From Edwardsiella anguillarum (GTDB lineage: Bacteria; Pseudomonadota; Gammaproteobacteria; Enterobacterales; Enterobacteriaceae): a DNA stretch of 64,000 nt. Under the pieces are notes generated by a model, which saw only the letters and a program-made list of their open reading frames with translations, did no database searches and was not told the origin of the DNA. Positions 1 to 8,512 of this stretch are shown piece by piece (the first letter of the stretch is position 1; the number at the start of each line of letters is the position of its first letter). Where the stretch lies: NCBI RefSeq assembly GCF_008801815.1, contig NZ_VZOX01000009.1. The stretch is one strand, 5' to 3'. The translations under genes were made by a program, and so were the position numbers.

Positions 1-853
1 AGACGGCGTGCCAGACGCAGCCCAGCCGCCCGGCCAGACGGGCAGCGGTGCGCACCAGCTTATCATTGTCGGCGTACTGGCCTATGCACAGCAGCAGGGC
101 ATCGCGGGTGTGCCAGACCCGGCTGCCGCCGGGGCCGCTGCGAAAGGCGCGCATCTGATCATCGACCCGATCGGCGGTGCGGCGCAGGGCCAGCTCACGC
201 AGGGCGATCAGGTTTCCCTTGCGGAAAAAGTGCTCGATGGCGCGCTCGGCCTGACCCGGAATATAGACCTTGCCCTCCTTGAGACGCTGACGCAGGTCGT
301 CCGGCGGCAGATCGACCAGCACGACCTCGCTGGCGGCGTCAAACAGCCGGTCCGGCACCGTTTCGCGCACCTGTACGCCGGTCACGCTGCCGACGATATC
401 GTTCAGACTCTCCAGATGCTGTACGTTGACGGTGGTCAGCACGTCGATACCGGCCGCCAGCAGCTCCTCGACGTCCTGCCAGCGCTTGGGGTGGCGAGAG
501 CCGGGCGCATTGGTATGCGCCAGCTCATCCATCAGGATCAGCGCGGGGGCGCGCGCCAGCGCCCGGTCGAGGTCGAATTCGCGGATCTGGCGCCCCCGGT
601 GGTGGATCCGCTTTTGCGCCAGCAGCTCCAGACCGTCGAGCAGGGCGGCGGTTTCGCTACGGCCATGGGTTTCTACGACGCCGACCGCCACGTCCAGCCC
701 CTGGGCGCGCAGGCGCTGCGCCTCCTGCAGCATGGCGTAGGTTTTACCGACGCCGGCGCAGGCGCCGAAGAAGACCTTGAGCCTGCCGCGCGCGGGGTCG
801 TTGACCTGGGCCAGAAGGGCGTCGGGGTCGGGGCGCTGTTCATCATCAACCAT
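1..853 (-). CDS. kdpD: Sensor histidine kinase KdpD, N-terminal part (runs off the window)
   Basis: This is the first 284 codons of the membrane sensor kinase that, with KdpE, switches on the kdp operon at low potassium or high osmolarity. The protein starts MVDDEQRPDPDALLAQ, and a Walker A-like motif GACAGVGKT at residues 30-38 marks the KdpD N-terminal domain. The start at 853 is chosen because an AAGGA ribosome site lies just upstream and because an ATG six bases earlier (859) is followed by an in-frame stop. Only cytosolic N-terminal sequence is in view; the membrane and kinase domains lie beyond base 1. It follows kdpC after 26 bases, as the distal gene of kdpFABCD. The truncation is the window edge, not a mutation. 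Confidence 0.93.
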   Translation of the reverse strand, partial: MVDDEQRPDPDALLAQVNDPARGRLKVFFGACAGVGKTYAMLQEAQRLRAQGLDVAVGVVETHGRSETAALLDGLELLAQKRIHHRGRQIREFDLDRALARAPALILMDELAHTNAPGSRHPKRWQDVEELLAAGIDVLTTVNVQHLESLNDIVGSVTGVQVRETVPDRLFDAASEVVLVDLPPDDLRQRLKEGKVYIPGQAERAIEHFFRKGNLIALRELALRRTADRVDDQMRAFRSGPGGSRVWHTRDALLLCIGQYADNDKLVRTAARLAGRLGCVWHAV

Positions 854-879
854 GAAACATCCTTATCGAGCGAAAACGG

Positions 880-1485
880 TTAGCGTAAGCGGGGTGTTGC
901 CTCCGATGATAGCCGATCCAGCGCCAGATTCAGCCGCAATACGTTGACCGTCGGCTGTCCGAGAAAGGCCGGCCAGCGCGGCTCGGTGTCATCGGCTATC
1001 AGGGCATCGACGCGGCTCAGCGCGAGTCCGCGCGCCGCGGCGATGCGCGCCGCCTGATAATGGGCGGCCTGCGGCGAGATATCCGGGTCGAGGCCGCTGG
1101 CGGAGCTGGTGAGCAGATCGACCGGTATCGGCTCGCCGACGGGCTCCTGCGCATCGCGCTGGCGCAGGCGTTCGGCGCGCGCGGCCAGCGTCCGGGTCAG
1201 CAGCGGGTTACTGACCGCCAGATTGCTGCCGCCCGACGCCATGGCGTTGTAGGGGTGCCCGGCGGTGGCCGACGGGCGCGGCCAAAAGTAGTCGTCGCGC
1301 TGGAACGGCTGGCCGATCAGCGCAGAGCCCACCGGGCGGCCATCGCGCAGCAGCAGGGATCCGTTGGCCTGCAGGGGGAACATCAGCTGCGCCAGCGCCG
1401 TGGTTAACAGGGGATAGAGAATACCGGTGATCAGGGTAAGCACCAGCATCATGACCAGGGTGGGACGTAGTAAGGGCTGTGTCAT
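880..1485 (-). CDS. kdpC: Potassium-transporting ATPase subunit KdpC
   Basis: This is the small single-span subunit of the KdpFABC potassium pump, which stabilises the complex and contributes to its ATP affinity. The 201-residue protein begins MTQPLLRPTLVMMLVLT with one N-terminal membrane helix. The periplasmic part carries the family motif around YFWPRPSATAGHPYNAMASGGSN (roughly residues 62-84) and a conserved C-terminal NVLRLNLAL. The start at 1485 matches the family's length and follows GGAG; the frame stays open further upstream but that extension overlaps kdpB and has no family counterpart. It lies 11 bases after kdpB in the kdpFABCD operon. Confidence 0.95.
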   Translation of the reverse strand: MTQPLLRPTLVMMLVLTLITGILYPLLTTALAQLMFPLQANGSLLLRDGRPVGSALIGQPFQRDDYFWPRPSATAGHPYNAMASGGSNLAVSNPLLTRTLAARAERLRQRDAQEPVGEPIPVDLLTSSASGLDPDISPQAAHYQAARIAAARGLALSRVDALIADDTEPRWPAFLGQPTVNVLRLNLALDRLSSEATPRLR

Positions 1486-1496
1486 GGTGGGCTCCT

Positions 1497-3563
1497 TTAA
1501 GCCAGGCCGCATAAGGTTAATAACAGATCGATCAGCTTGATGCCGATAAAGGGCACCACCAGTCCGCCGGCGCCGTAGATCCACAGGTTGCGCCGCAGCA
1601 GCGCGCCGGCGCTCAGCGGGCGGTAGCTGACGCCGCGCAGGGCCAGCGGGATCAGGAAGACGATGATCAGCGCGTTGAAGATCACCGCCGACATGATGGC
1701 CGACGCCGGTGAGCTCAGGTGCATCACGTTGAGCTGGTTGAGCTGTGGGTAGGTGGCGGCAAAGGCGGCCGGGATGATGGCGAAGTACTTGGCCACATCG
1801 TTGGCGATGCTGAAGGTGGTCAGCGAACCGCGCGTCATCAGCATCTGCTTGCCGATGTGTACCACCTCGATAAGCTTGGTCGGGTTGGAGTCCAGATCGA
1901 CCATGTTGCCGGCCTCTTTGGCCGCCTGGGTGCCGGAGTTCATCGCCACCGCCACGTCGGCCTGGGCCAGCGCCGGGGCGTCGTTGGTGCCGTCTCCGGT
2001 CATGGCGACCAGACGTCCTTCGGCCTGATACTGGCGGATCAGCGCCAGCTTGGCCTCCGGCGTCGCCTCGGCCAGGAAATCATCGACTCCCGCCTCGGCG
2101 GCGATGGCGGCGGCGGTCAGGCGGTTATCGCCGGTGATCATCACCGTTTTGATCCCCATGCGCCGCAGCTCGGCGAAGCGCTCTTTGATCCCCCCCTTGA
2201 CGATATCCTTCAGCGCGACGACGCCGAGGATGCGGGCATCCTCCGCCACCACCAGCGGGGTGGCGCCGCTGCGCGCGACGCGCTCGACGGCCTCTTCCAC
2301 CGAGCGGGGGAAGTGGCCGCTGGCGGACTCGACGTAGCGGCGGATCGCGTCGACGGAGCCTTTGCGGATCATGCGGCCCTGGATGTTGACCCCGCTCATG
2401 CGAGTCTGGGCGGAGAAGGGGACAAAGGTGGCGTTCAGGCTGCTCAGGTCGCGTTCGCGCAGGTTAAAGCGCTGCTTGGCCAGCACCACGATGCTGCGCC
2501 CCTCTGGGGTTTCGTCCGCCAGGGAGGCCAGCTGCGCGGCGCTGGCCAGCGCCTGCTCGCTGACGCCGCTGACCGGCAGGAACTCGGAGGCCTGGCGGTT
2601 GCCCAGGGTGATGGTGCCGGTCTTATCCAGCAGCAGGACGTCGACATCCCCGGCGGCCTCGACCGCCCGTCCGCTGGTAGCGATGACGTTGGCGCCCAGC
2701 ATCCGGCTCATGCCGGCGACACCGATAGCCGAGAGCAGACCGCCGATGGTGGTAGGGATCAGGCAGACCAGCAGCGCCACCAGTACGGTTACGGTTACCG
2801 GGCTGCCCATCTGGCTGACCTGAGCCCCGAAGAGTGAGAAGGGATACAGGGTGGCGCAGGCCAGTAAAAAGATGATCGTCAGGGCGATCAGTAGGATGGT
2901 CAGGGCGATCTCGTTGGGCGTTTTGCGTCGCTTGGCACCCTCCACCATCGCGATCATGCGATCGAGGAAGGTTTCGCCGGGGTTGACGCTGCACTGTACT
3001 ACCAGCCAGTCGGAGAGCACGCGGGTGCCGCCGGTGACCGAGGAGAAGTCGCCGCCGGACTCGCGGATTACCGGCGCCGACTCCCCGGTGATGGCGCTTT
3101 CATCCACCGATGCGCCGCCCTCCAGCACCTCGCCGTCGCAGGGCAGGGTATCGCCCGCCTCGACCAGAACCAGGTCGCCTTTGCGCAGGCTTTCGGCGGC
3201 CACCTTCTGCCACGGGGTGCCGTACTGCGCCTGCGCCAGCTTTTTGGCCCAGCCGCTCTTCTTCACCCCTTTCAGGCTCTCGGCCTGCGCCTTGCTGCGC
3301 CCTTCGGCCAGTGCCTCGGCCAGGTTGGCAAACAGCACGGTAAACCACAGCCACAGGGCCAGGCTGCCGGTGAAGACGGCGCTGCCGTCGGTCTGGCCGC
3401 ACAGGATCATCAGCCAGATAAAGCTGGTCAGCAGGCTGCCCAGATAGACCACAAACATCACCGGATTGTGCCACTGGACGCGGGGATCCAGCTTACGCAG
3501 CGCATCGCGCAGCGCCGTTTTCAGCAGGGCCGGTTCGAATAGTGCACGCTGTTTATGACTCAT
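1497..3563 (-). CDS. kdpB: Potassium-transporting P-type ATPase subunit KdpB
   Basis: This is the ATP-hydrolysing subunit of the high-affinity potassium pump KdpFABC in the inner membrane. The protein has 688 residues and starts MSHKQRALFEPALL. P-type ATPase marks are all present: the TGES actuator loop, the phosphorylation motif DKTGT near residue 310, and the hinge TGDGTNDAPAL. The usual transmembrane blocks precede and follow the catalytic domains. The open frame extends much further upstream (to 3968) but that part overlaps kdpA out of frame; the start at 3563 has GAGAG in front and gives the family's length (682 in E. coli). It is 17 bases downstream of kdpA. Confidence 0.97.
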   Translation of the reverse strand: MSHKQRALFEPALLKTALRDALRKLDPRVQWHNPVMFVVYLGSLLTSFIWLMILCGQTDGSAVFTGSLALWLWFTVLFANLAEALAEGRSKAQAESLKGVKKSGWAKKLAQAQYGTPWQKVAAESLRKGDLVLVEAGDTLPCDGEVLEGGASVDESAITGESAPVIRESGGDFSSVTGGTRVLSDWLVVQCSVNPGETFLDRMIAMVEGAKRRKTPNEIALTILLIALTIIFLLACATLYPFSLFGAQVSQMGSPVTVTVLVALLVCLIPTTIGGLLSAIGVAGMSRMLGANVIATSGRAVEAAGDVDVLLLDKTGTITLGNRQASEFLPVSGVSEQALASAAQLASLADETPEGRSIVVLAKQRFNLRERDLSSLNATFVPFSAQTRMSGVNIQGRMIRKGSVDAIRRYVESASGHFPRSVEEAVERVARSGATPLVVAEDARILGVVALKDIVKGGIKERFAELRRMGIKTVMITGDNRLTAAAIAAEAGVDDFLAEATPEAKLALIRQYQAEGRLVAMTGDGTNDAPALAQADVAVAMNSGTQAAKEAGNMVDLDSNPTKLIEVVHIGKQMLMTRGSLTTFSIANDVAKYFAIIPAAFAATYPQLNQLNVMHLSSPASAIMSAVIFNALIIVFLIPLALRGVSYRPLSAGALLRRNLWIYGAGGLVVPFIGIKLIDLLLTLCGLA

Positions 3564-3580
3564 GATAACTCTCTCTTCCC

Positions 3581-5278
3581 TTATGGCCGTACGCCGCTCA
3601 GCGTCATCTGTAGCTGTTCCGCCAGCGGGCCGAGCGCCAGCGCTGGAATAAAGGTCAGGGCGCCCACCAGCAGAATGGTGCCTACCAGCAGGCCGACGAA
3701 CAGCGCGCCGTGGGTGTGCAGGGTGCCGTTGCCCGCCGGCTGGCGCTTTTTCAGCGCCAGCGCGCCGGCGATCGCCATGACCGGCACGATCACCCCGAAA
3801 CGCCCCAGCAGCATGGCCAGCGCCAGCAGCAGGTTGTAAAACGGCGTATTGACGCTCAGGCCGCCGAAGGCGCTGCCGTTGTTGTTGGCGGCGGAGGAGA
3901 AGGCGTACAGCACCTCGCTGAAGCCGTGGGCACCCGGATTGAGGATCGCGCTGCGTCCGGCGTCGCACAGTAGCGCGATGGCGCTGCCGGTGAGCACCAG
4001 GGCCGGCGGGATCAGAATGGCCAGGGCGGTCATCTTCATTTCATAGACGCCGATCTTTTTCCCCAGGTACTCCGGGGTACGGCCGATCATCAGTCCGGCG
4101 ATGAAGACGGTCAGCAGCACGAACAGCAGCATGCCGTACAGGCCGCTGCCCACGCCGCCGAAGACCACCTCACCTATCTGCATCAGCCACATCGGCACCA
4201 TGCCGCCCAGGGCGGTGAAGGAGTCGTGCATGGCGTTGACCGCGCCGCAGGAGGCGGCGGTCGTGACCACGGCATACAGCGCGGAAGAGAGGATGCCGAA
4301 GCGGCTCTCCTTACCCTCCATGTTGGCACTGCTGTCGGCGCCCAGCGCTATCAGATGTGGATTCCCCTGCAGCTCGGCGTACATCACACAGCCTGCGGCG
4401 ACGATGAAGATCAGCGACATGGTCCACAGCAGGGCGTGGCCCTGACGGCTGTCGCCGACGCTGCGGCCGAAGGCGAAGCACAGGGCGGTCGGCAGCAGAA
4501 AGATCGCCACCATCTGCAGCAGGTTGCTCAGCGCGGTCGGGTTTTCAAACGGGTGAGCGGAGTTGGCGCCGAAGAAGCCGCCGCCGTTGGTGCCGAGCAG
4601 CTTGATGGCCTCTTGGGAGGCGACCGGCCCCATCGGCAGCAGCTGAGTGCCCCCCTCCAGCGGCGTCACGCTGACATAGCCGCTAACATTCTGGATCACG
4701 CCCTGACTGACAAAGAGCAGGCTCAGCAGCAGCGACAGCGGCAGCAGGACATACAGGGTGATACGCCACAGATCGACCCAGGCGTTGCCCAGCGACGGAT
4801 CGGCGTGGCGGGCGAAGGCGCGGATCAGGGCAAACAAAACGGCGATGCCGCTGGCCGCCGACAGAAAGTTTTGTACGCTGAGCCCGGCCATCTGGCTGAG
4901 GTAGCTCAGGCTGCTCTCGCCGCTGTAGGCCTGCCAGTTAGTATTGGTGACAAAGCTGACGGCGGTATTGAGAGCCAGATCCCAGCGCAGGCCGGGGAAT
5001 CCCTGGGGATTGAGGGGCAGCAGACCCTGCGCCATCAGCAGCGCGAACAGCAGCGCAATGCCCAACAGGTTAAAGGCGAGGATCGCCAGCAGATAGTGAC
5101 GCCAGTCCATCTCATGGGGCGTCACGCCGCACAGGCGCCACAGGGTGTTTTCCGTGCGCGCCATAGCGCGGTACGGTTCGCCGTCGATCAGACGGCTCAG
5201 CAGGCTGCCCAGCGGCGGTGCCAGGATCAGCAACGGCAGCATCAGCAGACCGATGAGCATTAGTGCATTGGTAAACAT
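3581..5278 (-). CDS. kdpA: Potassium-transporting ATPase potassium-binding subunit KdpA
   Basis: This is the channel-like subunit that binds and conducts potassium in the KdpFABC complex. The 565-residue hydrophobic protein begins MFTNALMLIGLLML. Selectivity-filter loops typical of the family are visible: NTAVSFVTNTNWQAYSGE, GTNGGGFFGANSAHPFENPT, TTAASCGAVNAMHDS and SSAANNNGSAFGGL. The start at 5278 is set by the overlap with the kdpF stop (TGATG, one shared base), which implies translational coupling; the longer upstream frame is noncoding. It matches E. coli KdpA (557 residues) closely along its length. Confidence 0.97.
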   Translation of the reverse strand: MFTNALMLIGLLMLPLLILAPPLGSLLSRLIDGEPYRAMARTENTLWRLCGVTPHEMDWRHYLLAILAFNLLGIALLFALLMAQGLLPLNPQGFPGLRWDLALNTAVSFVTNTNWQAYSGESSLSYLSQMAGLSVQNFLSAASGIAVLFALIRAFARHADPSLGNAWVDLWRITLYVLLPLSLLLSLLFVSQGVIQNVSGYVSVTPLEGGTQLLPMGPVASQEAIKLLGTNGGGFFGANSAHPFENPTALSNLLQMVAIFLLPTALCFAFGRSVGDSRQGHALLWTMSLIFIVAAGCVMYAELQGNPHLIALGADSSANMEGKESRFGILSSALYAVVTTAASCGAVNAMHDSFTALGGMVPMWLMQIGEVVFGGVGSGLYGMLLFVLLTVFIAGLMIGRTPEYLGKKIGVYEMKMTALAILIPPALVLTGSAIALLCDAGRSAILNPGAHGFSEVLYAFSSAANNNGSAFGGLSVNTPFYNLLLALAMLLGRFGVIVPVMAIAGALALKKRQPAGNGTLHTHGALFVGLLVGTILLVGALTFIPALALGPLAEQLQMTLSGVRP

Positions 5279-5367
5279 CAGAAGTCCTCCGCATGCCACA
5301 GGGCGTACACCAGATAAACCAACAGGAGTAGCACCAGTACGGCACAGGCGATCAGTCCCAGCGTCAT
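5278..5367 (-). CDS. kdpF: Potassium-transporting ATPase small subunit KdpF
   Basis: This is a 29-residue single-span membrane peptide, MTLGLIACAVLVLLLLVYLV followed by YALWHAEDF, which stabilises the KdpABC complex. Length and the C-terminal LVYALxxAExF pattern match E. coli KdpF. An AAGGAG ribosome site sits seven bases before the ATG. Its stop codon shares a base with the kdpA start. It is the first gene of the operon and is too short for most gene callers. Confidence 0.93.
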   Translation of the reverse strand: MTLGLIACAVLVLLLLVYLVYALWHAEDF

Positions 5368-5776
5368 TTTTTATCTCCTTGAGCGCGATGACGGTATCAG
5401 GATAGGAGCTCCCGGATATAAATGAGGCAAAAAGCGCTGCCGTCGCCGTAAAAAAAGTATAAAAATGGCGGTGCCGCGCGGGGAGGGGGCGGCTATGGTC
5501 AGGGGATGCCGGGCTGTCGGCTCGCGGCGGTAAAGGAGGGGATAGCGCGGATCCCCCGTGCAGGTCATGGGTATGCGTCGCGCCTGGCGATGCGCCAGAT
5601 CGGCCGGCGTTATCGTGTGTCTCCTTTATTGCGTAGCGGCGTACGCGGGGGCGTAAGTGGTCGGATGAGTGCTTGATCTTTGTGCGTTCCAGGGCTATGT
5701 TGGTGCTGTTTCGGCCACGTCTCCGGCCGCTTTTTGACGCTCCCGGCACCGGCGGGCGTATTTGCAAGGAGGTCAC
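5368..5776. other. Divergent kdpF-ybfA intergenic region
   Basis: This 409-base gap separates kdpF (minus) from ybfA (plus). It holds the KdpE box at 5448-5465 and the AAGGAG of kdpF on one side, and the AAGGAGG of ybfA (5766-5772) on the other. No other gene is supported. Confidence 0.7.
5448..5465 (-). promoter_or_regulatory. KdpE-binding site of the kdpFABCD promoter
   Basis: Read on the minus strand the site is TTTTTATACTTTTTTTAC, identical as far as I recall to the T-rich KdpE box before E. coli kdpF. It lies about 80 bases upstream of the kdpF start, leaving room for a promoter. Phosphorylated KdpE would bind here. The -35/-10 elements downstream are not clear by eye. Confidence 0.85.
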
Positions 5777-5977
5777 ATGTACCAGCGCTATTCCTGGCCG
5801 CGTATCTGGCTGCGCCGCAGCGGCGTGATTCTGGTGGGTACCCTGGCCTTGCCCGTGATGCTGCTGCGTCACGATCGAGCACGCTTCTATAGCTATCTGC
5901 ACCGGGTCTGGTCGAAAACCAGCGACAAGCCGGTGTGGCTGGCTGAATCGGAGAAGGTCCGCCCCGACTTCTTCTGA
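5777..5977 (+). CDS. ybfA: DUF2517 family protein YbfA
   Basis: This is a small conserved protein of unknown function, divergent from kdp as in E. coli. The 66-residue product starts MYQRYSWPRIWLRRSG, has one hydrophobic stretch (VILVGTLALPVMLL), and carries the invariant family core RARFYSYLHRVWSKTSDKPV, shared with E. coli YbfA. The start at 5777 is fixed by a perfect AAGGAGG five bases... upstream; a TTG five codons earlier lies inside that ribosome site. The position beside kdp suggests a link to potassium or osmotic stress, but nothing in the sequence shows it. Confidence 0.88.
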   Translation: MYQRYSWPRIWLRRSGVILVGTLALPVMLLRHDRARFYSYLHRVWSKTSDKPVWLAESEKVRPDFF

Positions 5978-6077
5978 GTCCGCGCGCGTCCCGATATCTG
6001 GCAAACCCCGTTCGGCGATCTACACTTGGCGTACAGACTCCACGCGGTCATGGAGATAGAACAAGGGGGGCCACGCC

Positions 6078-7031
6078 ATGTCTTCTGCGATTCCTGTCGG
6101 GATCAGCGCCTGCCTGCTCGGTCAGGCGGTGCGCTTTGACGGCGGTCACCGGCGCTTCGCCTTCGCCGCCGATACCCTGGCGCCGTTTTTTCACTTTCTG
6201 CCGCTGTGTCCCGAGATGGGGATCGGCCTGCCGTCGCCGCGCCCTGCGCTGCGCCTGACTCGCCGCGATGCGTCGTCGCCGGTGGCGCTGGTCAACAGCC
6301 GGGATCCGGCGCTGGACTATACGGCGGCGATGGCGGATTTCGCCGCGCGTCAGCTGCCGCAGCTGCAGTCGCTGTGCGGTTTTATCCTGTGCGCCCGCTC
6401 GCCCAGCTGCGGCATGGAGCGGGTGAAGGTGTATACGCCGCACGAGGCACGTAAAAGCGGGATGGGGCTGTTCGCCGCCGCCCTGATGGCGGCGATGCCC
6501 TGGCTGCCGGTCGAGGAGGATGGGCGCCTGAGCGACGGCGCGCTGCGGGAGAACTTTATTGCCCGGGTATACGCGCTGCACGAGTTTAACCAGCTGTGGC
6601 CGTCGGGGCTGAGCCGCGGGGCGCTAGTGGCGTTCCACAGCCGCTATAAGCTGCTGTTGCTGGCCCACTCTCAGCCCGCCTATCGCGCGCTGGGGCGGAT
6701 GGTGGCGGAGATAGGCCAGTGGCCTTCGACGGCGGCGTTTGCCACAGAATACCGTCACCGGCTGATGGCGCTGATGCGACAGCCCGCCTCACGCCGTAAC
6801 CATACCAATGTGCTGCAGCACGTACAGGGCTACTTCAGCCCACGCCTCAATCCTGCCCAGCGTGCTGAGCTGAGCCAGCTGATCCTACAGTATCGTCAGG
6901 GGATACAGCCCCTGCTGGCGCCGCTGACGCTGATCAACCACTACCTACGGGAATACCCGGACGACTATCTGGCGTCGCAGCGCTATTTCTCCCCCTACCC
7001 GGACGCCCTGCGTCTGCGCTACGGTCATTAG
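6078..7031 (+). CDS. ybgA: DUF523-DUF1722 two-domain protein (YbgA family)
   Basis: The 317-residue protein joins an N-terminal DUF523 domain (about residues 5-155) to a C-terminal DUF1722 domain (about 190-310). The DUF523 part has conserved cysteine motifs ISACLLG, LCPEMG and CARSPSCG; related DUF523 proteins (TudS) are iron-sulfur thiouracil desulfidases, so a sulfur or iron-sulfur role is possible here. The DUF1722 part contains FHSRYKLLLLAHS and the NHYLREYPDDYLASQRYFSPYP end typical of YbgA. E. coli YbgA has only the second domain. It lies eight bases before the photolyase gene, as in many proteobacteria, suggesting joint expression. Function is not established. Confidence 0.88.
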   Translation: MSSAIPVGISACLLGQAVRFDGGHRRFAFAADTLAPFFHFLPLCPEMGIGLPSPRPALRLTRRDASSPVALVNSRDPALDYTAAMADFAARQLPQLQSLCGFILCARSPSCGMERVKVYTPHEARKSGMGLFAAALMAAMPWLPVEEDGRLSDGALRENFIARVYALHEFNQLWPSGLSRGALVAFHSRYKLLLLAHSQPAYRALGRMVAEIGQWPSTAAFATEYRHRLMALMRQPASRRNHTNVLQHVQGYFSPRLNPAQRAELSQLILQYRQGIQPLLAPLTLINHYLREYPDDYLASQRYFSPYPDALRLRYGH

Positions 7032-7039
7032 GCGGCGCG

Positions 7040-8470
7040 ATGAGGACGCACGTGGTGTGGCTGCGCAGCGATCTGCGCATGACGGATAACCGGGCGCTGC
7101 ACGCGGCCTGCGCCGATGCCCGGGCCCGGGTGGTGGCGCTGTATGTGGCGACGCCGCGCCAGTGGCTGGCGCAGGAGATGGCGCCGCGTCAGGCGCAGTT
7201 TATCTGGCAGAATCTGTCGGCGCTGCAGGCGGCGCTGGGGCAGCGCGGGATCCCGCTGTACTGTCTGAGCGTGGACGACTATGCAGCCCAGGCGCGGACG
7301 GTGCGCGCGGTGTGCCTGCGCGAGTGCGCCGATGCGCTGTTTGTCAACCGTCAGTATGAGCTGAATGAACGGCGCCGCGACGATGCGTTGGCCGCCGCGC
7401 TGACCATCCCGTGCCATTTTTTTGACGACGCGCTGCTGCTGGCGCCGGGGACGGTGCTGACCGGCGCGGGACAGATGTTTAAGGTCTTTACGCCGTTTAA
7501 ACGCGCCTTTCTGCGCGGGCTGACATCGGTCGATCTGCGCGTGCTGCCGGCGCCGTCGCCGCGCCAGCCGACCCCCGCGGCTCCGACGCAGGTCGCGCGC
7601 TTCGATTATCCGGATGCCGCGGTGGATAGCGCGCTGTTTCCCGCCGGTGAGGCGGCGGCCCAGGCGCGCCTGACGCTGTTTTGCCACGGGGCGCTGGCGG
7701 CGTACGCGGCCCGGCGCGATTTTCCGGCGCAGGCGGGAACCAGCCGGCTCTCTCCCTACCTGACGCTGGGGGTGCTATCGCCGCGCCAGTGTCTGGCGGC
7801 GCTGCAGTCGCAGGCGCTGGCCTCGCCAACCCCATCCGCCGGCGCCGAGGCCTGGTTAAATGAGCTGATCTGGCGTGAGTTTTACCGCCACCTGCTGGTG
7901 GCCTGGCCGGATCTCTGTCGCCATCGCCCCTTTATTCCCTGGACGGCGCAGATCCGCTGGCGGGACGATCCGGCGGGACTGCAGCGCTGGCAGCAGGGGA
8001 TGACCGGCTTTCCGCTGGTGGATGCCGCCATGCGTCAGCTGAATCGCTGCGGCTGGATGCATAACCGACTGCGCATGCTGACGGCCAGCTTTCTAGTCAA
8101 AGATCTGCTGATCGACTGGCGCCTTGGCGAGCGTTATTTTCTGCGTCAGCTGCTCGACGGCGATCTGGCCGCGAACAACGGCGGCTGGCAGTGGGCCGCC
8201 TCGACGGGCTGCGATGCCGCGCCCTATTTCCGCATCTTTAACCCACGTGTACAGGGGCAGCGCTATGATCCACAGGGGCAGTTTATCCGCCGGTGGCTCC
8301 CTGAACTGCGCGATGTCCCGGACAGTGACATTCATCACCCTCAGCGCTGGGCGCTGCGGCGGCAGCGCGTGCTAGACTATCCCGATCCGCAGGTCGATCA
8401 CGCCCGCGCGCGGCAGGACACGCTGTTGGCCTTTGCCCGCGCCCGCGCCGGGGACGACGGCGCGGCATGA
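7040..8470 (+). CDS. phrB: Deoxyribodipyrimidine photolyase
   Basis: This flavoenzyme splits cyclobutane pyrimidine dimers in DNA using light. The 476-residue protein begins MRTHVVWLRSDLRMTDNRAL, the class I photolyase antenna domain. The FAD domain follows with RLSPYLTLGVLSPRQCL, the FPLVDAAMRQLNRCGWMHNRLRM block and the signature NNGGWQWAASTGCDAAPYFR. Length matches E. coli PhrB (472). It is preceded by the DUF523-DUF1722 gene and probably cotranscribed with it. Confidence 0.97.
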   Translation: MRTHVVWLRSDLRMTDNRALHAACADARARVVALYVATPRQWLAQEMAPRQAQFIWQNLSALQAALGQRGIPLYCLSVDDYAAQARTVRAVCLRECADALFVNRQYELNERRRDDALAAALTIPCHFFDDALLLAPGTVLTGAGQMFKVFTPFKRAFLRGLTSVDLRVLPAPSPRQPTPAAPTQVARFDYPDAAVDSALFPAGEAAAQARLTLFCHGALAAYAARRDFPAQAGTSRLSPYLTLGVLSPRQCLAALQSQALASPTPSAGAEAWLNELIWREFYRHLLVAWPDLCRHRPFIPWTAQIRWRDDPAGLQRWQQGMTGFPLVDAAMRQLNRCGWMHNRLRMLTASFLVKDLLIDWRLGERYFLRQLLDGDLAANNGGWQWAASTGCDAAPYFRIFNPRVQGQRYDPQGQFIRRWLPELRDVPDSDIHHPQRWALRRQRVLDYPDPQVDHARARQDTLLAFARARAGDDGAA

Positions 8471-8512
8471 GGCGCAGGCGCCGCAGCGTGGCAGAGACAG
8501 GGAGAGTGGCAG

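Noticed and set aside
1..853. kdpD considered as a truncated gene
   Set aside because: The frame is open to the edge; only the window cuts it.
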